DNA of 64,000 nt from Acidimicrobiaceae bacterium. Lineage in GTDB: Bacteria > Actinomycetota > Acidimicrobiia > Acidimicrobiales > Ilumatobacteraceae. The translations under genes were made by a program, and so were the position numbers. Shown piece after piece: positions 49,759 to 58,591 of this stretch. The notes under the pieces were generated by a model. It saw only the letters and a program-made list of their open reading frames with translations. It was not told the DNA's origin and searched no databases. Each line of letters begins with the position of its first letter. Within the stretch, counting starts at the first letter, position 1. The DNA lies in assembly GCA_020637295.1 (NCBI GenBank), contig JACJWF010000014.1:1-64000 (forward strand), written 5' to 3'.

Positions 49759-51531
49759 TCACAGGAAGTACAGGCGGGACAGGGGCACCTCGTCCGCCGG
49801 GTCGACGTAGACGGGCTCGCCGTCGAGGGTCACGTGGCCGGCGGGGTCCACATCCACGGTGCCCAGCCGGTCGTTCATCACCAGGTCACGCGGCCCGATC
49901 CCCCGGGTGCGCTTCACCGTCACCCGGCGGCGGCGGGTGGTCATCCGGTCGTTCCCCGCCTCCACCGCGGCGCCGGCCACGAACGCCACCGACAGGTCGG
50001 CCGCGGTGGCACCGAACGAACCGAACTGCGGCCCGAGCACCAGCGGCTCGCAGGAATCCGTGGTGGCGTTGGGGTCGCCGGTGACGCCGTAGGCGGGGAA
50101 CCCGCTCTTCAGCACCAGCTGCGGCTTGGCGCCGAAGTGGTCCGGCCGCCAGAGCACGATGTCGGCCAGCTTGCCGACGTCCAGCGACCCGATCTCGTGG
50201 GCCAGGCCGTGGGCGATGGCCGGGTTGATGGTGAGCTTGGCGACGTACTGGCGCACCCGCTCGTTGTCGTGGCGGGTCGGCCCCGTGTCGGCGGCCTGCT
50301 TCATCCGGGCGGCGAGCTGGAACGTGCGGCGCACGGTCTCCCCCGCCCGGCCCATGCCCTGCGCGTCCGACGACGTGATCCCGATGACGCCCAGGTCGTG
50401 CAGCACGCCCTCGGCGCCCATCGTGCCGCCGCGGATGCGGTCCTTCACCAGGTGGTGGTCGCTGTGGCTGTGGTGGTTCAGGCCGTGGGCGGCGAAGATC
50501 ATCTCGTAGTGCTCGTCCAGCGCATCGCGCCCGAACGGCAGCGTCGGGTTGGTGGACGACCCGAGCACGTTCGGCACGCCCGCCAGCCGCAGCACGTTGG
50601 GCACGTGCCCGCCGCCGCAGCCCTCGATGTGGAAGGCGTGGATGGTGCGCCCGTCCAGCACTGCCAGCGTGTCCTCCACGTTGAGGCACTCGTTCAGCCC
50701 GTCGGTGTGCAGCGCCACCTGCACGTCGTGCGCCTCGGCGACGGTGAGCGCGGTGTCCAGCGCCCGCGTGTGCGCGCCCATGTCCTCGTGCACCTTGAAG
50801 CCGCAGGCCCCGCCCTCGACCAGCGCCTCGACTAGCGGGTCGGCGACGGAGGACGAGCCGCGGGCGAGGAACCCGATGTTGACCGGCCACTGGTCGAAGC
50901 TGTTGAACGCATGGCGCAGCGCCCACGGCGAGTTGACGCCCACACCCCACACCGGCCCGAACTCCTGCCCGAGGATGGTGGTGACACCGGACGCCAGCGA
51001 GGCCTCCATGATCCGCGGCGACAGCAGGTGCACGTGCGTGTCGATGGCCCCTGCCGTGGCGATCAGCCCCTCGCCGCTGATGATCGTCGTGCCCGTGCCG
51101 ACCACGACGTCCACGTCGTCCAGCGTGTCCGGGTTGCCGGCCCGGCCGACCCCGCTGATCCGCCCCTCGCGGATGCCGATCGACACCTTGCCGATCCGCC
51201 GCGTCGCGTCGATGACCACCACGTTGGAGATCACCACGTCGCACGTCTCGCGCACCGCCGCGCCCTTCAGGTGCAGGCCGTCGCGGGCGGTCTTGCCGAA
51301 CCCGGCCAGGAACTCCTGCCCGCGCTGCTGGGCGTCGTACTCCACCTCGATGACCAGGCCCGTGTCGCCGAGGCGCACCCGGTCCCCCACGGTCGGCCCG
51401 TGGATGGCGGCGTAGTCGTCGGGGAGGATCTCGTCCGGGTGGAGGTGGCTGTGCGGCGCGTCGCCGCCCTCGTGGGTGTGCTCGAGCTCGCCGTGCGAGT
51501 GCCGGTAGCGGTGATGGTTGGTGCCGGTCAT
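49759..51531 (-). CDS. ureC: Urease subunit alpha, divergent
   Basis: A 590-residue urease catalytic subunit. Metal site residues are all present in family spacing: H166 and H168 (DTHVH), the carbamylated Lys K246 (GFKVHED), H275 (ALHTD), H301 (FHIEG) and D389 (TSSDAQ). The catalytic flap His is H349 and Arg R365 is kept, but the flap Cys (Cys319 in Klebsiella) is Ala348. The N-terminus (2-31) is very His-rich (NHHRYRHSHGELEHTHEGG), like the nickel-binding tails of UreE or UreG. It follows the fused ureAB gene by one base. No accessory ureDEFG gene is in the window. Confidence 0.93.
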   Translation of the reverse strand: MTGTNHHRYRHSHGELEHTHEGGDAPHSHLHPDEILPDDYAAIHGPTVGDRVRLGDTGLVIEVEYDAQQRGQEFLAGFGKTARDGLHLKGAAVRETCDVVISNVVVIDATRRIGKVSIGIREGRISGVGRAGNPDTLDDVDVVVGTGTTIISGEGLIATAGAIDTHVHLLSPRIMEASLASGVTTILGQEFGPVWGVGVNSPWALRHAFNSFDQWPVNIGFLARGSSSVADPLVEALVEGGACGFKVHEDMGAHTRALDTALTVAEAHDVQVALHTDGLNECLNVEDTLAVLDGRTIHAFHIEGCGGGHVPNVLRLAGVPNVLGSSTNPTLPFGRDALDEHYEMIFAAHGLNHHSHSDHHLVKDRIRGGTMGAEGVLHDLGVIGITSSDAQGMGRAGETVRRTFQLAARMKQAADTGPTRHDNERVRQYVAKLTINPAIAHGLAHEIGSLDVGKLADIVLWRPDHFGAKPQLVLKSGFPAYGVTGDPNATTDSCEPLVLGPQFGSFGATAADLSVAFVAGAAVEAGNDRMTTRRRRVTVKRTRGIGPRDLVMNDRLGTVDVDPAGHVTLDGEPVYVDPADEVPLSRLYFL

Positions 51532-51532
51532 C

Positions 51533-52216
51533 TCAGGCCCCCAGGTACCCCTGCTCGCGGGCCCGCGCCAGCGCGCCCTCACGTGCACCTTCGGCGTCCA
51601 GCGGCCCGTCCACCAGGCCGGCGTAGCCGATGGCCACCCGCGCCCCACCGATCGGCACCAGCGGCACCTCCAACGTGCCACCCGGTGGGAAGCGCACGGC
51701 AGAGCCAGCGGGCACACCCAGCCGCATCCCGTACGCCGCGGCCCGGTCGAACGACAGCCGCGGGTTGACCTCGAAGAAGTGGAAGTGGGACGTGATGCTG
51801 ACCGGCACGTCGGCCGTGTTGGTGACCTCCACCGTCACCATCCCCTCCGGCGTGACCGGCTCGTGCTCCGCGGGCAGCACCGCCCCCGGCGCGTCCTGCC
51901 CCGACCCGGCGCCCTCACCGAACGGGTCGCGCACCACCACCATCCGCGTGCCGTCGGCGAACACGGCCTCCACCTTCACCTCGCGCACGATGTCCGCAAC
52001 CCCGGGCAACACGTCGTCCGGCCCGAGCACCGACGCGCCCGCGGCCGCGGCCTCCAGCACCCGGCGCCCGTCGCGCGCCGCCTCGCACACCGTGTCGGCG
52101 ATCAGCGCGGTGGCCTCCGGCACGTTCAACTGCAGGCCGCGGGCCCGGCGCGCCCTGGCCAGTTCGGCGGCGGTGAAGATCAGCAGCCGGTCCCGGTCCG
52201 TGGGGGTGAGGCGCAT
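51533..52216 (-). CDS. ureAB: Urease gamma-beta fusion subunit
   Basis: A 227-residue fused small subunit. Residues 1-100 are the gamma unit (MRLTPTDRDRLLIFTAAELARARRARGLQLNVPEATALIAD; VLPGVADIVREVKVEAVFADGTRMVVVRDP) and 115-225 the beta unit (EGMVTVEVTNTADVPVSITSHFHFFEVNPRLSFDRAAAYGMRLGVPAGSAVRFPPG). Fused gamma-beta units are known in some bacteria such as Helicobacter, though here the alpha unit is separate. TACCCT lies 7 bases before the ATG (leaderless). It is the first gene of the ureAB-ureC-aguA operon, divergent from the CPVCNK membrane gene. Confidence 0.93.
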   Translation of the reverse strand: MRLTPTDRDRLLIFTAAELARARRARGLQLNVPEATALIADTVCEAARDGRRVLEAAAAGASVLGPDDVLPGVADIVREVKVEAVFADGTRMVVVRDPFGEGAGSGQDAPGAVLPAEHEPVTPEGMVTVEVTNTADVPVSITSHFHFFEVNPRLSFDRAAAYGMRLGVPAGSAVRFPPGGTLEVPLVPIGGARVAIGYAGLVDGPLDAEGAREGALARAREQGYLGA

Positions 52217-52223
52217 GGCAGCG

Positions 52224-52229
52224 AGGGTA
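52224..52229 (-). promoter_or_regulatory. -10 hexamer, leaderless start of urease operon
   Basis: TACCCT on the minus strand lies 7 bases before the ureAB ATG at 52216. Confidence 0.45.
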
Positions 52230-52238
52230 GCCGGGGCG

Positions 52239-52244
52239 TAGCCT
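52239..52244 (+). promoter_or_regulatory. -10 hexamer, leaderless start of CPVCNK membrane gene
   Basis: TAGCCT lies 6 bases before the GTG at 52251. With the ureAB hexamer, two divergent leaderless promoters share a 34-base gap. Confidence 0.45.
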
Positions 52245-52250
52245 GACCCC

Positions 52251-52766
52251 GTGCTCTCCACCCCCGCCCCCGGCACCCTCACCGGCCTGCAGCGCTTCAC
52301 CCCGCGCCAGTGGTGGGTGGCCGTGCTCGGCGGCATCGCCACGGCGCTGCTGGTGGGGCTGCCCACGGACGTCATCCCCAACCCCGTCTTCGGCAGGCCC
52401 GTGCCCGTCACCTGGTGGTCGTACCCGGTCCTGGCGATCACGGCGGTCCTCGGTGGCCTGCTGATCGCCACCTACGTGCGCGAGCCGGTCACCGACACCG
52501 ACGGCACCACCAAGGACGCCGTCGATCTCAGCGACGACGACCGCCGCACCGCCCGCCGCGGCGGCCTCGGCGGCCTGCTGTCCTTCTTCGCCGTCGGCTG
52601 CCCGGTGTGCAACAAGATCGTCCTGCTGGCGGTCGGCACCGTGGGCGCCCGCCGCTGGTTCGAGCCGATCCAGCCCTACCTCGCCGTGCTCAGCATCGTG
52701 CTGCTGGTGGTGGCCCTGCGCGCCCGCCTGCGCGGCCTGGTGGCCTGCCCCGTGCGGGTCAGCTGA
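52251..52766 (+). CDS. Membrane protein with CPVCNK motif
   Basis: A 171-residue membrane protein with about four helices: WWVAVLGGIATALLVGLPTDVI, WWSYPVLAITAVLGGLLIATYV, LGGLLSFFAVGCPVCNKIVLLAVG and IQPYLAVLSIVLLVVALRARL. GCPVCNKIVLL carries a CxxC pair at the membrane face, as in thiol-redox or metal-handling proteins. The start is a GTG with a TAGCCT hexamer 6 bases upstream. It is divergent from ureAB; a role in nickel or thiol handling for urease is only a guess. The stop overlaps the convergent monooxygenase gene by 8 bases. Confidence 0.7.
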   Translation: MLSTPAPGTLTGLQRFTPRQWWVAVLGGIATALLVGLPTDVIPNPVFGRPVPVTWWSYPVLAITAVLGGLLIATYVREPVTDTDGTTKDAVDLSDDDRRTARRGGLGGLLSFFAVGCPVCNKIVLLAVGTVGARRWFEPIQPYLAVLSIVLLVVALRARLRGLVACPVRVS

Positions 52767-54540
52767 GCTCCAGCCCCTCCAGCGCGCCCTCGGCCCGCCA
52801 CTGCTCCAGGATGCGGGTGAACGCCGGCGAGCCGCCGCCGTAGCTGCCGTTGCGCACCGTGCGCTCCGCGGGGCGGCCCTCGTTGTTGTAGTAGCCCGGC
52901 GTGCAGGCCTCCAGGAACTGCACGTTGAAGCGGGCCGAGTCCACGATGGTCTGCACCCAGGCGTCCTCGGCCTCCTGCGTGGTCTCCACCACCTCGGCGC
53001 CGCGGCGGCGCACCTCGTCCAGCAGGTAGGCCAGGTGCTTGGCCTGCTCGTCCAGCATGTGCGGGAAGTTCACCGAGAAGCCCGACTGCACGATGCTGAC
53101 CAGGAACAGATTGGGGAACCCGCGCATGTGGAACCCCTGGAACGTCGCCGCCCCGTCGGCCCACTTCTCCGTCATCGTCTGCCCGCCGCGGCCGTGCACC
53201 TCGTAGCCGGCACGGCGGGCGTACTCCGTGCCGACCTCGAAGCCGGTGGCGTAGATCAGGCAGTCGAGGTCGAAGTGCTGGCCGTTGGCCCACACCCCGG
53301 TCTCGTCGATGCGCTCCACGCCCCGACCCTCGGTGTCCACCAGCGTCACGTTGGGCCGGTTGAACGTGGGCAGGTAGTCGTCGTGGAAGCACGGCCGCTT
53401 GCAGAACTGGCGGTACCACGGCTTCAGCGCCTCGGCCATCACCGGGTCCTGCACGATCTCCTCCACCCGGGCGCGGATCTGCTCCATCTTGTCGAAGTCG
53501 GCCAGCTCGATCGTGGCGGCCAGGCCCTCCGGGCTGGTGTCGCTCTCCCCGTTGCGCATGCGGATCAGCAGGTTGCCGATGATGTCCGTCCAGCCGTCGC
53601 CCACCAGGTCCTCCGGCTCGGGGATGCCGCTGACCAGGTTGTTGAAGTTGTCCATCCGCCGCTTCTGCCAGCCGGGCTGCAGCGACGCCGCCCACTCCGC
53701 GTCGGTGGGCCGGTCGTTACGAACGTCGATGCTGCTCGGCGTGCGCTGGAACACGTACAGGTGCTTCGCCGCCGCCCCGAGGTGCGGCACACACTGCACC
53801 GCGGTGGCGCCGGTGCCGATGACGCCGACCACCTTGTCCGCCAGCCGGTCCAGCCCGCCCGTGCTGTCGCCGCCGGTGTACTCGTAGTCCCACCGGCTGG
53901 TGTGGAACGAGTGGCCGGCGTAGCGCTCGATGCCGGGGATGCCCGGCAGCTTGGGCCGGTGCAGCGGCCCGTTGGCCATCACCAGGAAGCGGGCGCGCAT
54001 GCGGTCGCCACGGTTGGTGGAGATGACCCAGCGGCCCTCGCCGTCGTCCCACGTCACGTCGGTGACCTCGGTGGACAGGCAGGCGTTGTCGTACAGGCGG
54101 AAGTGGCGGGCGATGTTGCGGCTGTGCTCCAGGATCTCCGGCGCGTCCGCGTACTTGCGCTTCGGGACGTAGCCGACCTCCTCCAGCAGCGGCAGGTAGA
54201 TGTAGCTCTCCACGTCGCACGCCGCACCCGGGTAGCGGTTCCAGTACCACGTGCCGCCGAAGTCGCCGCCCTTCTCGATCAGGCGGATGTCCTCGAACCC
54301 GGCCTCGCGCAGCCGGGCGCCCACCAGCAGCCCGCCGAAGCCGCCACCGACGATGGCCACCTCCACCTCGTCGAACAGCGGCGGCCGCTCGGCAACCGCC
54401 ACGTACGGGTCGTCGAGGTAGTGGGCGAACTGCCCGACCATCTCCACGTATTGCTCGTTGCCGTCGGCGCGCAAGCGCTTGTCGCGCTCCTCGCGGTACT
54501 TCTCCCGCAGGACGGTGGCCTCGTCGCGTGTGGTCGTCAT
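52759..54540 (-). CDS. Type I Baeyer-Villiger flavin monooxygenase
   Basis: A 593-residue FAD- and NADPH-dependent monooxygenase. First dinucleotide site VEVAIVGGGFGGLLVGARLREAGFEDIRLIEKGGDFGGTWYWNRYPGAACDV; Baeyer-Villiger fingerprint YAGHSFHTSRWD (FxGxxxHxxxW type); second site KVVGVIGTGATAVQCVPHL. The C-terminal EACTPGYYNNEG is frequent in steroid and cyclopentadecanone monooxygenases. These insert oxygen next to ketones, turning them into esters or lactones. The substrate is unknown; steroid or terpenoid ketones are plausible. The start ATG 54540 is divergent from the kinase gene. Confidence 0.92.
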   Translation of the reverse strand: MTTTRDEATVLREKYREERDKRLRADGNEQYVEMVGQFAHYLDDPYVAVAERPPLFDEVEVAIVGGGFGGLLVGARLREAGFEDIRLIEKGGDFGGTWYWNRYPGAACDVESYIYLPLLEEVGYVPKRKYADAPEILEHSRNIARHFRLYDNACLSTEVTDVTWDDGEGRWVISTNRGDRMRARFLVMANGPLHRPKLPGIPGIERYAGHSFHTSRWDYEYTGGDSTGGLDRLADKVVGVIGTGATAVQCVPHLGAAAKHLYVFQRTPSSIDVRNDRPTDAEWAASLQPGWQKRRMDNFNNLVSGIPEPEDLVGDGWTDIIGNLLIRMRNGESDTSPEGLAATIELADFDKMEQIRARVEEIVQDPVMAEALKPWYRQFCKRPCFHDDYLPTFNRPNVTLVDTEGRGVERIDETGVWANGQHFDLDCLIYATGFEVGTEYARRAGYEVHGRGGQTMTEKWADGAATFQGFHMRGFPNLFLVSIVQSGFSVNFPHMLDEQAKHLAYLLDEVRRRGAEVVETTQEAEDAWVQTIVDSARFNVQFLEACTPGYYNNEGRPAERTVRNGSYGGGSPAFTRILEQWRAEGALEGLELS

Positions 54541-54617
54541 CCGGACAGCGTGCCAGCGTGCAGGACCGCCGGGCGAGCCGAGCCGACCGTGCCCGCGGGC
54601 CGTGGCAGGATGCCGTG

Positions 54618-55319
54618 ATGGACCTGCCCCTGCTCGGCCGTGGACGGACGGCCGACGTCTACGACCTGGGCGACGGCCGGGTGCTGCGCCGCTACCGGGA
54701 GCCACGTCCGGCGCTGGTCCAGCGCGAGGTCACGGCGATGCAGGCCCTGCGGGCGGCCGGCGCCCCGGTGCCCAAGGTCTTCGACTCCAACGACACCGAC
54801 ATCGTGATGGAGAAGGTGCGCGGCCGGGCCATGCTCGACGAACTGAAGGTGCGCCCCTGGCGTGCCGGTCGACTGGGCCGGCAGTTGGGCGAGATGCACC
54901 TCGCCGTGCTGCAGGTGGTCACCGAACCGCTGGACCTGCCCGTCGCCGCGGACGGCAGCACCGTGCTGCACCTCGACTACCACCCCGGCAACGTGATGGT
55001 GGACGGGTCGGGCGCGATGGTGATCGACTGGACGAACGCCGGCCTCGGCCCGGCCGGCCTGGACGTGGCGATGACCTGGATGCTGATGGCCACCAGCGAC
55101 GTGGACGACGTGCCGCGGCTGCTCCGCCCCTTCGTCCGCCGCCTCCGCGGTCGCGTCGTGGCGGAGTACCTGGCCGCCACCAGCGTGGTGGACCCCCTGC
55201 CGTACGTGCGCGAGGCCTGCCGCCGCCGGCTGGAGGACCCGGAGACCCGGCCGGAGGAGAAGGTGAGCGTGCGCGCCTTCGAAGCGGCTACCGCGCCGGC
55301 GCCCGGCGCGCCCGCATGA
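54618..55319 (+). CDS. APH-family phosphotransferase
   Basis: A 233-residue aminoglycoside/choline kinase-fold protein. Seen: LLGRGRTADVYDLGDGRVLRRYRE (N-lobe with GRGxTADVY), MEKVRGRAM, the catalytic loop LHLDYHPGNVMV (HxDxxxxN) and VIDWTNAGLGPAGLDVAMTW (metal Asp). The fold covers antibiotic kinases, homoserine or choline kinases and uncharacterised members; no antibiotic role can be claimed. CAGGAT lies 6 bases before the ATG. The 3' end overlaps the convergent MFS gene by 32 bases. Confidence 0.85.
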   Translation: MDLPLLGRGRTADVYDLGDGRVLRRYREPRPALVQREVTAMQALRAAGAPVPKVFDSNDTDIVMEKVRGRAMLDELKVRPWRAGRLGRQLGEMHLAVLQVVTEPLDLPVAADGSTVLHLDYHPGNVMVDGSGAMVIDWTNAGLGPAGLDVAMTWMLMATSDVDDVPRLLRPFVRRLRGRVVAEYLAATSVVDPLPYVREACRRRLEDPETRPEEKVSVRAFEAATAPAPGAPA

Positions 55320-56700
55320 CCGGCACGATCAGCAGCGCCACCAGCACCGCGGAGAGGGCCCACGCCCGCTGCGCGCCCGGCAGCATGTCGCGCCCGTCCG
55401 CCTCACCGAGCAGGCCCACCGACGCCGCCACGCCGAGCGCCCCGCCCATCCGCCGCACCAGCTGCTGGAGGCTGTTCGCCGCGCCGAGGTCGTGGGCGGG
55501 AATGTAGGAAAGGGCGACCCCGGACGTGGCCGTGCCACAGATGCTGCAGCCGAAGCCCAGCAGGAGCGCGCACGGCACGTACGCGGCGAACGAGCCCGAC
55601 GTCATCGGCAGCACGAACACCATCCCCATCGCCCCGAGGGCGTTGAGGACCGCACCGAGAGACACCGTGATCGCACCGCCCATGCGGTCCACCATCGGCC
55701 CGGTCAGCGGCGACCCGATCGACGAGGTGATCTGGCTGAGGAACAGCCCGGCGGCGATGTGCCAGCCGTCCCACCCCCACACGTTGTGCATCACGAGCGG
55801 TGCGGTGAGGAACCAGCCGAAGAACGACGCCTGCTGCAGCACGCCGGCCACGATGTTGGCCCGGTAGCCGTGGATCCGCAGGAGGGAGATGTCCAGCAGC
55901 GGCGACGCGGCGACGAACGACCGGCGGACGAACGCCACCAGCAGCACGGCGACGGCCGCGAGCAGCACCAGCGTGCGGGCCGAGGCCCACCCCCACCGGC
56001 TCCCCTGCGACAGCACCAGCATCGCCAGACCGAAGGCGGGCGGCGCCAGCAACAGGCCCACCCGGTCCGTCCGGTGCGGGGAGTCGATCGGCGGCGGCTC
56101 CGGCAACAGGCGCATGCCCATCACGGCGACGACGAGCGCCGCCGGTGCGAGCACGGCGAACTCCCACCGCCAGTTGATGCCCACCAGCCACGAACCGAGC
56201 ACCGGCGTCAGCCAGCCGGCGACGGAGCCCACCAGACCCCACACCCCCACCACGTGCGCGGCCCGCGCCGAGGGGAACAGCGGCAGCACCAGCGCCAGCG
56301 CACCGGCGGCGAACAGCGCGGCGCCGGCACCCTGCACCACCCGCGCACCCAGCAGCCACCACAGCCCCGGCGCCACGGCGGCAATGGCTGCGCCCACCCC
56401 GTACGCGGCCAGGCCGAGGACGAAGTAGCGGCGGCGGCCGCGCCGGTCGCCCAACCGCCCGGCGATCAGCAGCAGGGACGCCTGGGTGACCATGAACGCC
56501 GTGGCCACCCAGCCGATGCGCGCCCGCGGGACGGACGGGAACGTGGCCTCGATCTGCGGGATGGCCAAGGACACGAAGGCCGAGTCGGCCACGTACAGGA
56601 ACGCGCTGGCCGCGGCGATGCACACTGCCGCCCACGCCCGGGCACGACCGGCCTCACCGGACGGCGCCCGGTCGCGGTCCTCCACCGTCGTCACGGTCAT
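55288..56700 (-). CDS. MFS transporter, DHA2-like drug exporter family
   Basis: A 470-residue major-facilitator protein with about 12-14 helices. AAASAFLYVADSAFVSLAIPQIEATFPSVPRARIGWVATAFMVTQASLLLIAGRLGDRRGRRRYFVLGL holds helix 1, helix 2 and the GRLGDRRGRR loop between 2 and 3; GARVVQGAGAALFAAGAL is the family helix-4 motif. It is likely a proton-driven exporter; the substrate is not known. An AT-rich palindrome and TATACT hexamer lie upstream, suggesting repressor control. Confidence 0.88.
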   Translation of the reverse strand: MTVTTVEDRDRAPSGEAGRARAWAAVCIAAASAFLYVADSAFVSLAIPQIEATFPSVPRARIGWVATAFMVTQASLLLIAGRLGDRRGRRRYFVLGLAAYGVGAAIAAVAPGLWWLLGARVVQGAGAALFAAGALALVLPLFPSARAAHVVGVWGLVGSVAGWLTPVLGSWLVGINWRWEFAVLAPAALVVAVMGMRLLPEPPPIDSPHRTDRVGLLLAPPAFGLAMLVLSQGSRWGWASARTLVLLAAVAVLLVAFVRRSFVAASPLLDISLLRIHGYRANIVAGVLQQASFFGWFLTAPLVMHNVWGWDGWHIAAGLFLSQITSSIGSPLTGPMVDRMGGAITVSLGAVLNALGAMGMVFVLPMTSGSFAAYVPCALLLGFGCSICGTATSGVALSYIPAHDLGAANSLQQLVRRMGGALGVAASVGLLGEADGRDMLPGAQRAWALSAVLVALLIVPVMRARRAPAR

Positions 56701-56727
56701 CGGCGGGGGCTCGGGCGCATCTCGCCG

Positions 56728-56750
56728 AGTATAATTGTATGGACCTACAA
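56728..56750. promoter_or_regulatory. AT-rich promoter and palindrome before MFS gene
   Basis: On the minus strand TATACT (56733-56728) is a -10-like hexamer. Overlapping it is the near-palindrome TTGTA-TGGACC-TACAA (56735-56750), with 6 of 8 positions paired. The block stands out as AT-rich in this GC-rich gap. Regulator unknown; TetR- or MarR-like control is plausible. Confidence 0.35.
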
Positions 56751-56785
56751 ATATGCAGCCGATTCGGGCCGCCACAGCGGGACCG

Positions 56786-58522
56786 TCAGGGCAGGGCGTC
56801 GATGGTGACGGTGCCCTCGTGCCCGTTGAGCGTGACGGTGGCCCCGTTGGGGATCCGCTGGGTGGCGTCGGCCACAGCCGGCGCACAGGGGATGCCCAGC
56901 TCGCGGCTGACGATGACGGCGTGGGTGCCGATGCCGCCCACGTTGACGACCACGCCGGAGACGGCAAGGAACAGCGGCGTCCACGACGGGTCGGTCTGCG
57001 GGGCGATGAGGATGTCGCCCGGCTCCAGCTCCACGTCGTCGTCCACATGGTGCAGCACCTTGGCGGTGCCGGTGACGACGCCGGGCGAACCGGCGACGCC
57101 GCTGAGCACGTCGCCCACGGCCACCGGCGCGGCGGCGGCCAGCGCCGAGCGCCGCTTCCACTCGGCCAGCGGCGGGGCCTGGCGGTCCACGATGTAGGGC
57201 GGCTCGAGGTCGTAGAGCGAGAGGTAGTCCACCTCGCGCTCGGCCAGCTTCGCCCGCCACGGGCCCGGGTCCGCCAGCCAGGCGTCCACCTCGTCCTCCA
57301 GCAGCATGTAGATCTGGCGGTGGTGGTCGAGGTGCCCGGCGGCGACCATCCGGCGACCGATCTCGTCGAAGCACATCCGCATCTCGTGGATCACCCGGAT
57401 GAGGTTGGTCTTGCACCGTTCCCGCGAGGCCATGAACACGTTGGCCGAGTGCAGACCGGCCTCGAACGTGCCCAGCGCCTCGGCGTTGTCCTTGAACATC
57501 TCCCGCAGCTCGTCGGCGAGGCGGGCGGCCTCTGCCTTGCCGCGAGCCTCGGCGGCACGGGGGTCGGCCGAGTCGTCGTTGCGGCGCAGCCGGTCGATGG
57601 CCGACCACAGCAGTTCCGGCCGGGTCTCGTAGGCGAAGCTGTAGAAGTCGTACTCGTTCGGGCCACGGCTGCCGTGCTCGTACATGAACGCGTCGACGGC
57701 CTCCCGGAAGGCAGCGGCGTCCGGCGAACCCAGGGAGTCAAGCCGGTCGCCCAGCGCCGCCACGCCGCCGTCGAACAGGGCGGTGAGGCCCGCCGAGCGG
57801 CGCACCTTTCGGGAGAGGTCCCAGATGTCGTTGGCGATCTCGGCGGAGTCCACCCCGCCCACGCCGGTGAGCAGCTTGGTGACCATCGTCGGGTCGATCT
57901 CCGCCGTCAGCGCGGCCAGCACACCAGGGCCGACGGAGGCCCCGAGCGACACCCATGCGTGCTGGTCGAACATCGCCCGCACGTGCCGCTGCAGGCTGCG
58001 CGCCCGGCCGATGATCTGGGCGATGGTCTGGCCGTCGAAGTCCGGCCGGCTGTCGCGCACCGCCTTGGCGTCGATCTTCTGGCGATCGACCTCCGGCACG
58101 TTGGGCGTGGTCATGAACCAGCCCATCTGCTTGGCCAGCTTCTCGGCATGGCGGGGCGAGTCGTGCCAGTCGGCCGGCTCGTAGGGCGGCACCGCCGACG
58201 GGTCGTCGAAGTAGGCGTTGTCGATGGCCTGCCAGCCGGCGCCGGAGCGCACGCCGAACAGGCGGGACTGGGTGAGCGAGTTGTAGAAGTAGCCACCGAA
58301 CAGGCCGAACGTCTCCGGCTTCTCCAGGTCGTACTCGTCGGCGTCGAACACGCCAAGGGCGACGAACCCGTCGCGGCACCCCAGGACGATGCCGCTCTCC
58401 CAGACGAACGTCCAGTCCAGAGGGCTGACCGGGTCCGCCATCACGTCCTGCGCGTTGCCGCGGGTGTAGTTCGGAAAGCGGTCGGTCGGTACGCGGTCGG
58501 TGATCCAGCGGTCGCCCAGCAT
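56786..58522 (-). CDS. PEP-utilising swivelling-domain protein (no ATP-grasp), paralogue
   Basis: A 578-residue paralogue of the protein at 37386-39119. Shared features: FPNYTRGNAQDVM at the N-terminus (compare WPINTRGN), YEHGSRGPNEYDF in the middle and a C-terminal swivelling domain with GVVVNVGGIGTHAVIVSRELGIPCAP (phospho-His in THAVIV). No ATP-grasp domain is present. The middle segment resembles the linker of PEP synthases. ATG 58522 is preferred over 58579 because a GAGGGG site lies 12 bases upstream and alignment with the paralogue starts here. Function unknown; expression may be with the SDR/ABM genes upstream. Confidence 0.8.
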   Translation of the reverse strand: MLGDRWITDRVPTDRFPNYTRGNAQDVMADPVSPLDWTFVWESGIVLGCRDGFVALGVFDADEYDLEKPETFGLFGGYFYNSLTQSRLFGVRSGAGWQAIDNAYFDDPSAVPPYEPADWHDSPRHAEKLAKQMGWFMTTPNVPEVDRQKIDAKAVRDSRPDFDGQTIAQIIGRARSLQRHVRAMFDQHAWVSLGASVGPGVLAALTAEIDPTMVTKLLTGVGGVDSAEIANDIWDLSRKVRRSAGLTALFDGGVAALGDRLDSLGSPDAAAFREAVDAFMYEHGSRGPNEYDFYSFAYETRPELLWSAIDRLRRNDDSADPRAAEARGKAEAARLADELREMFKDNAEALGTFEAGLHSANVFMASRERCKTNLIRVIHEMRMCFDEIGRRMVAAGHLDHHRQIYMLLEDEVDAWLADPGPWRAKLAEREVDYLSLYDLEPPYIVDRQAPPLAEWKRRSALAAAAPVAVGDVLSGVAGSPGVVTGTAKVLHHVDDDVELEPGDILIAPQTDPSWTPLFLAVSGVVVNVGGIGTHAVIVSRELGIPCAPAVADATQRIPNGATVTLNGHEGTVTIDALP

Positions 58523-58591
58523 GGTGATGATGTCCCCTCGATTGAGATGCGCCGCGGTCCCCACCAGCGGCTTTCTCAATATAGACGACAG

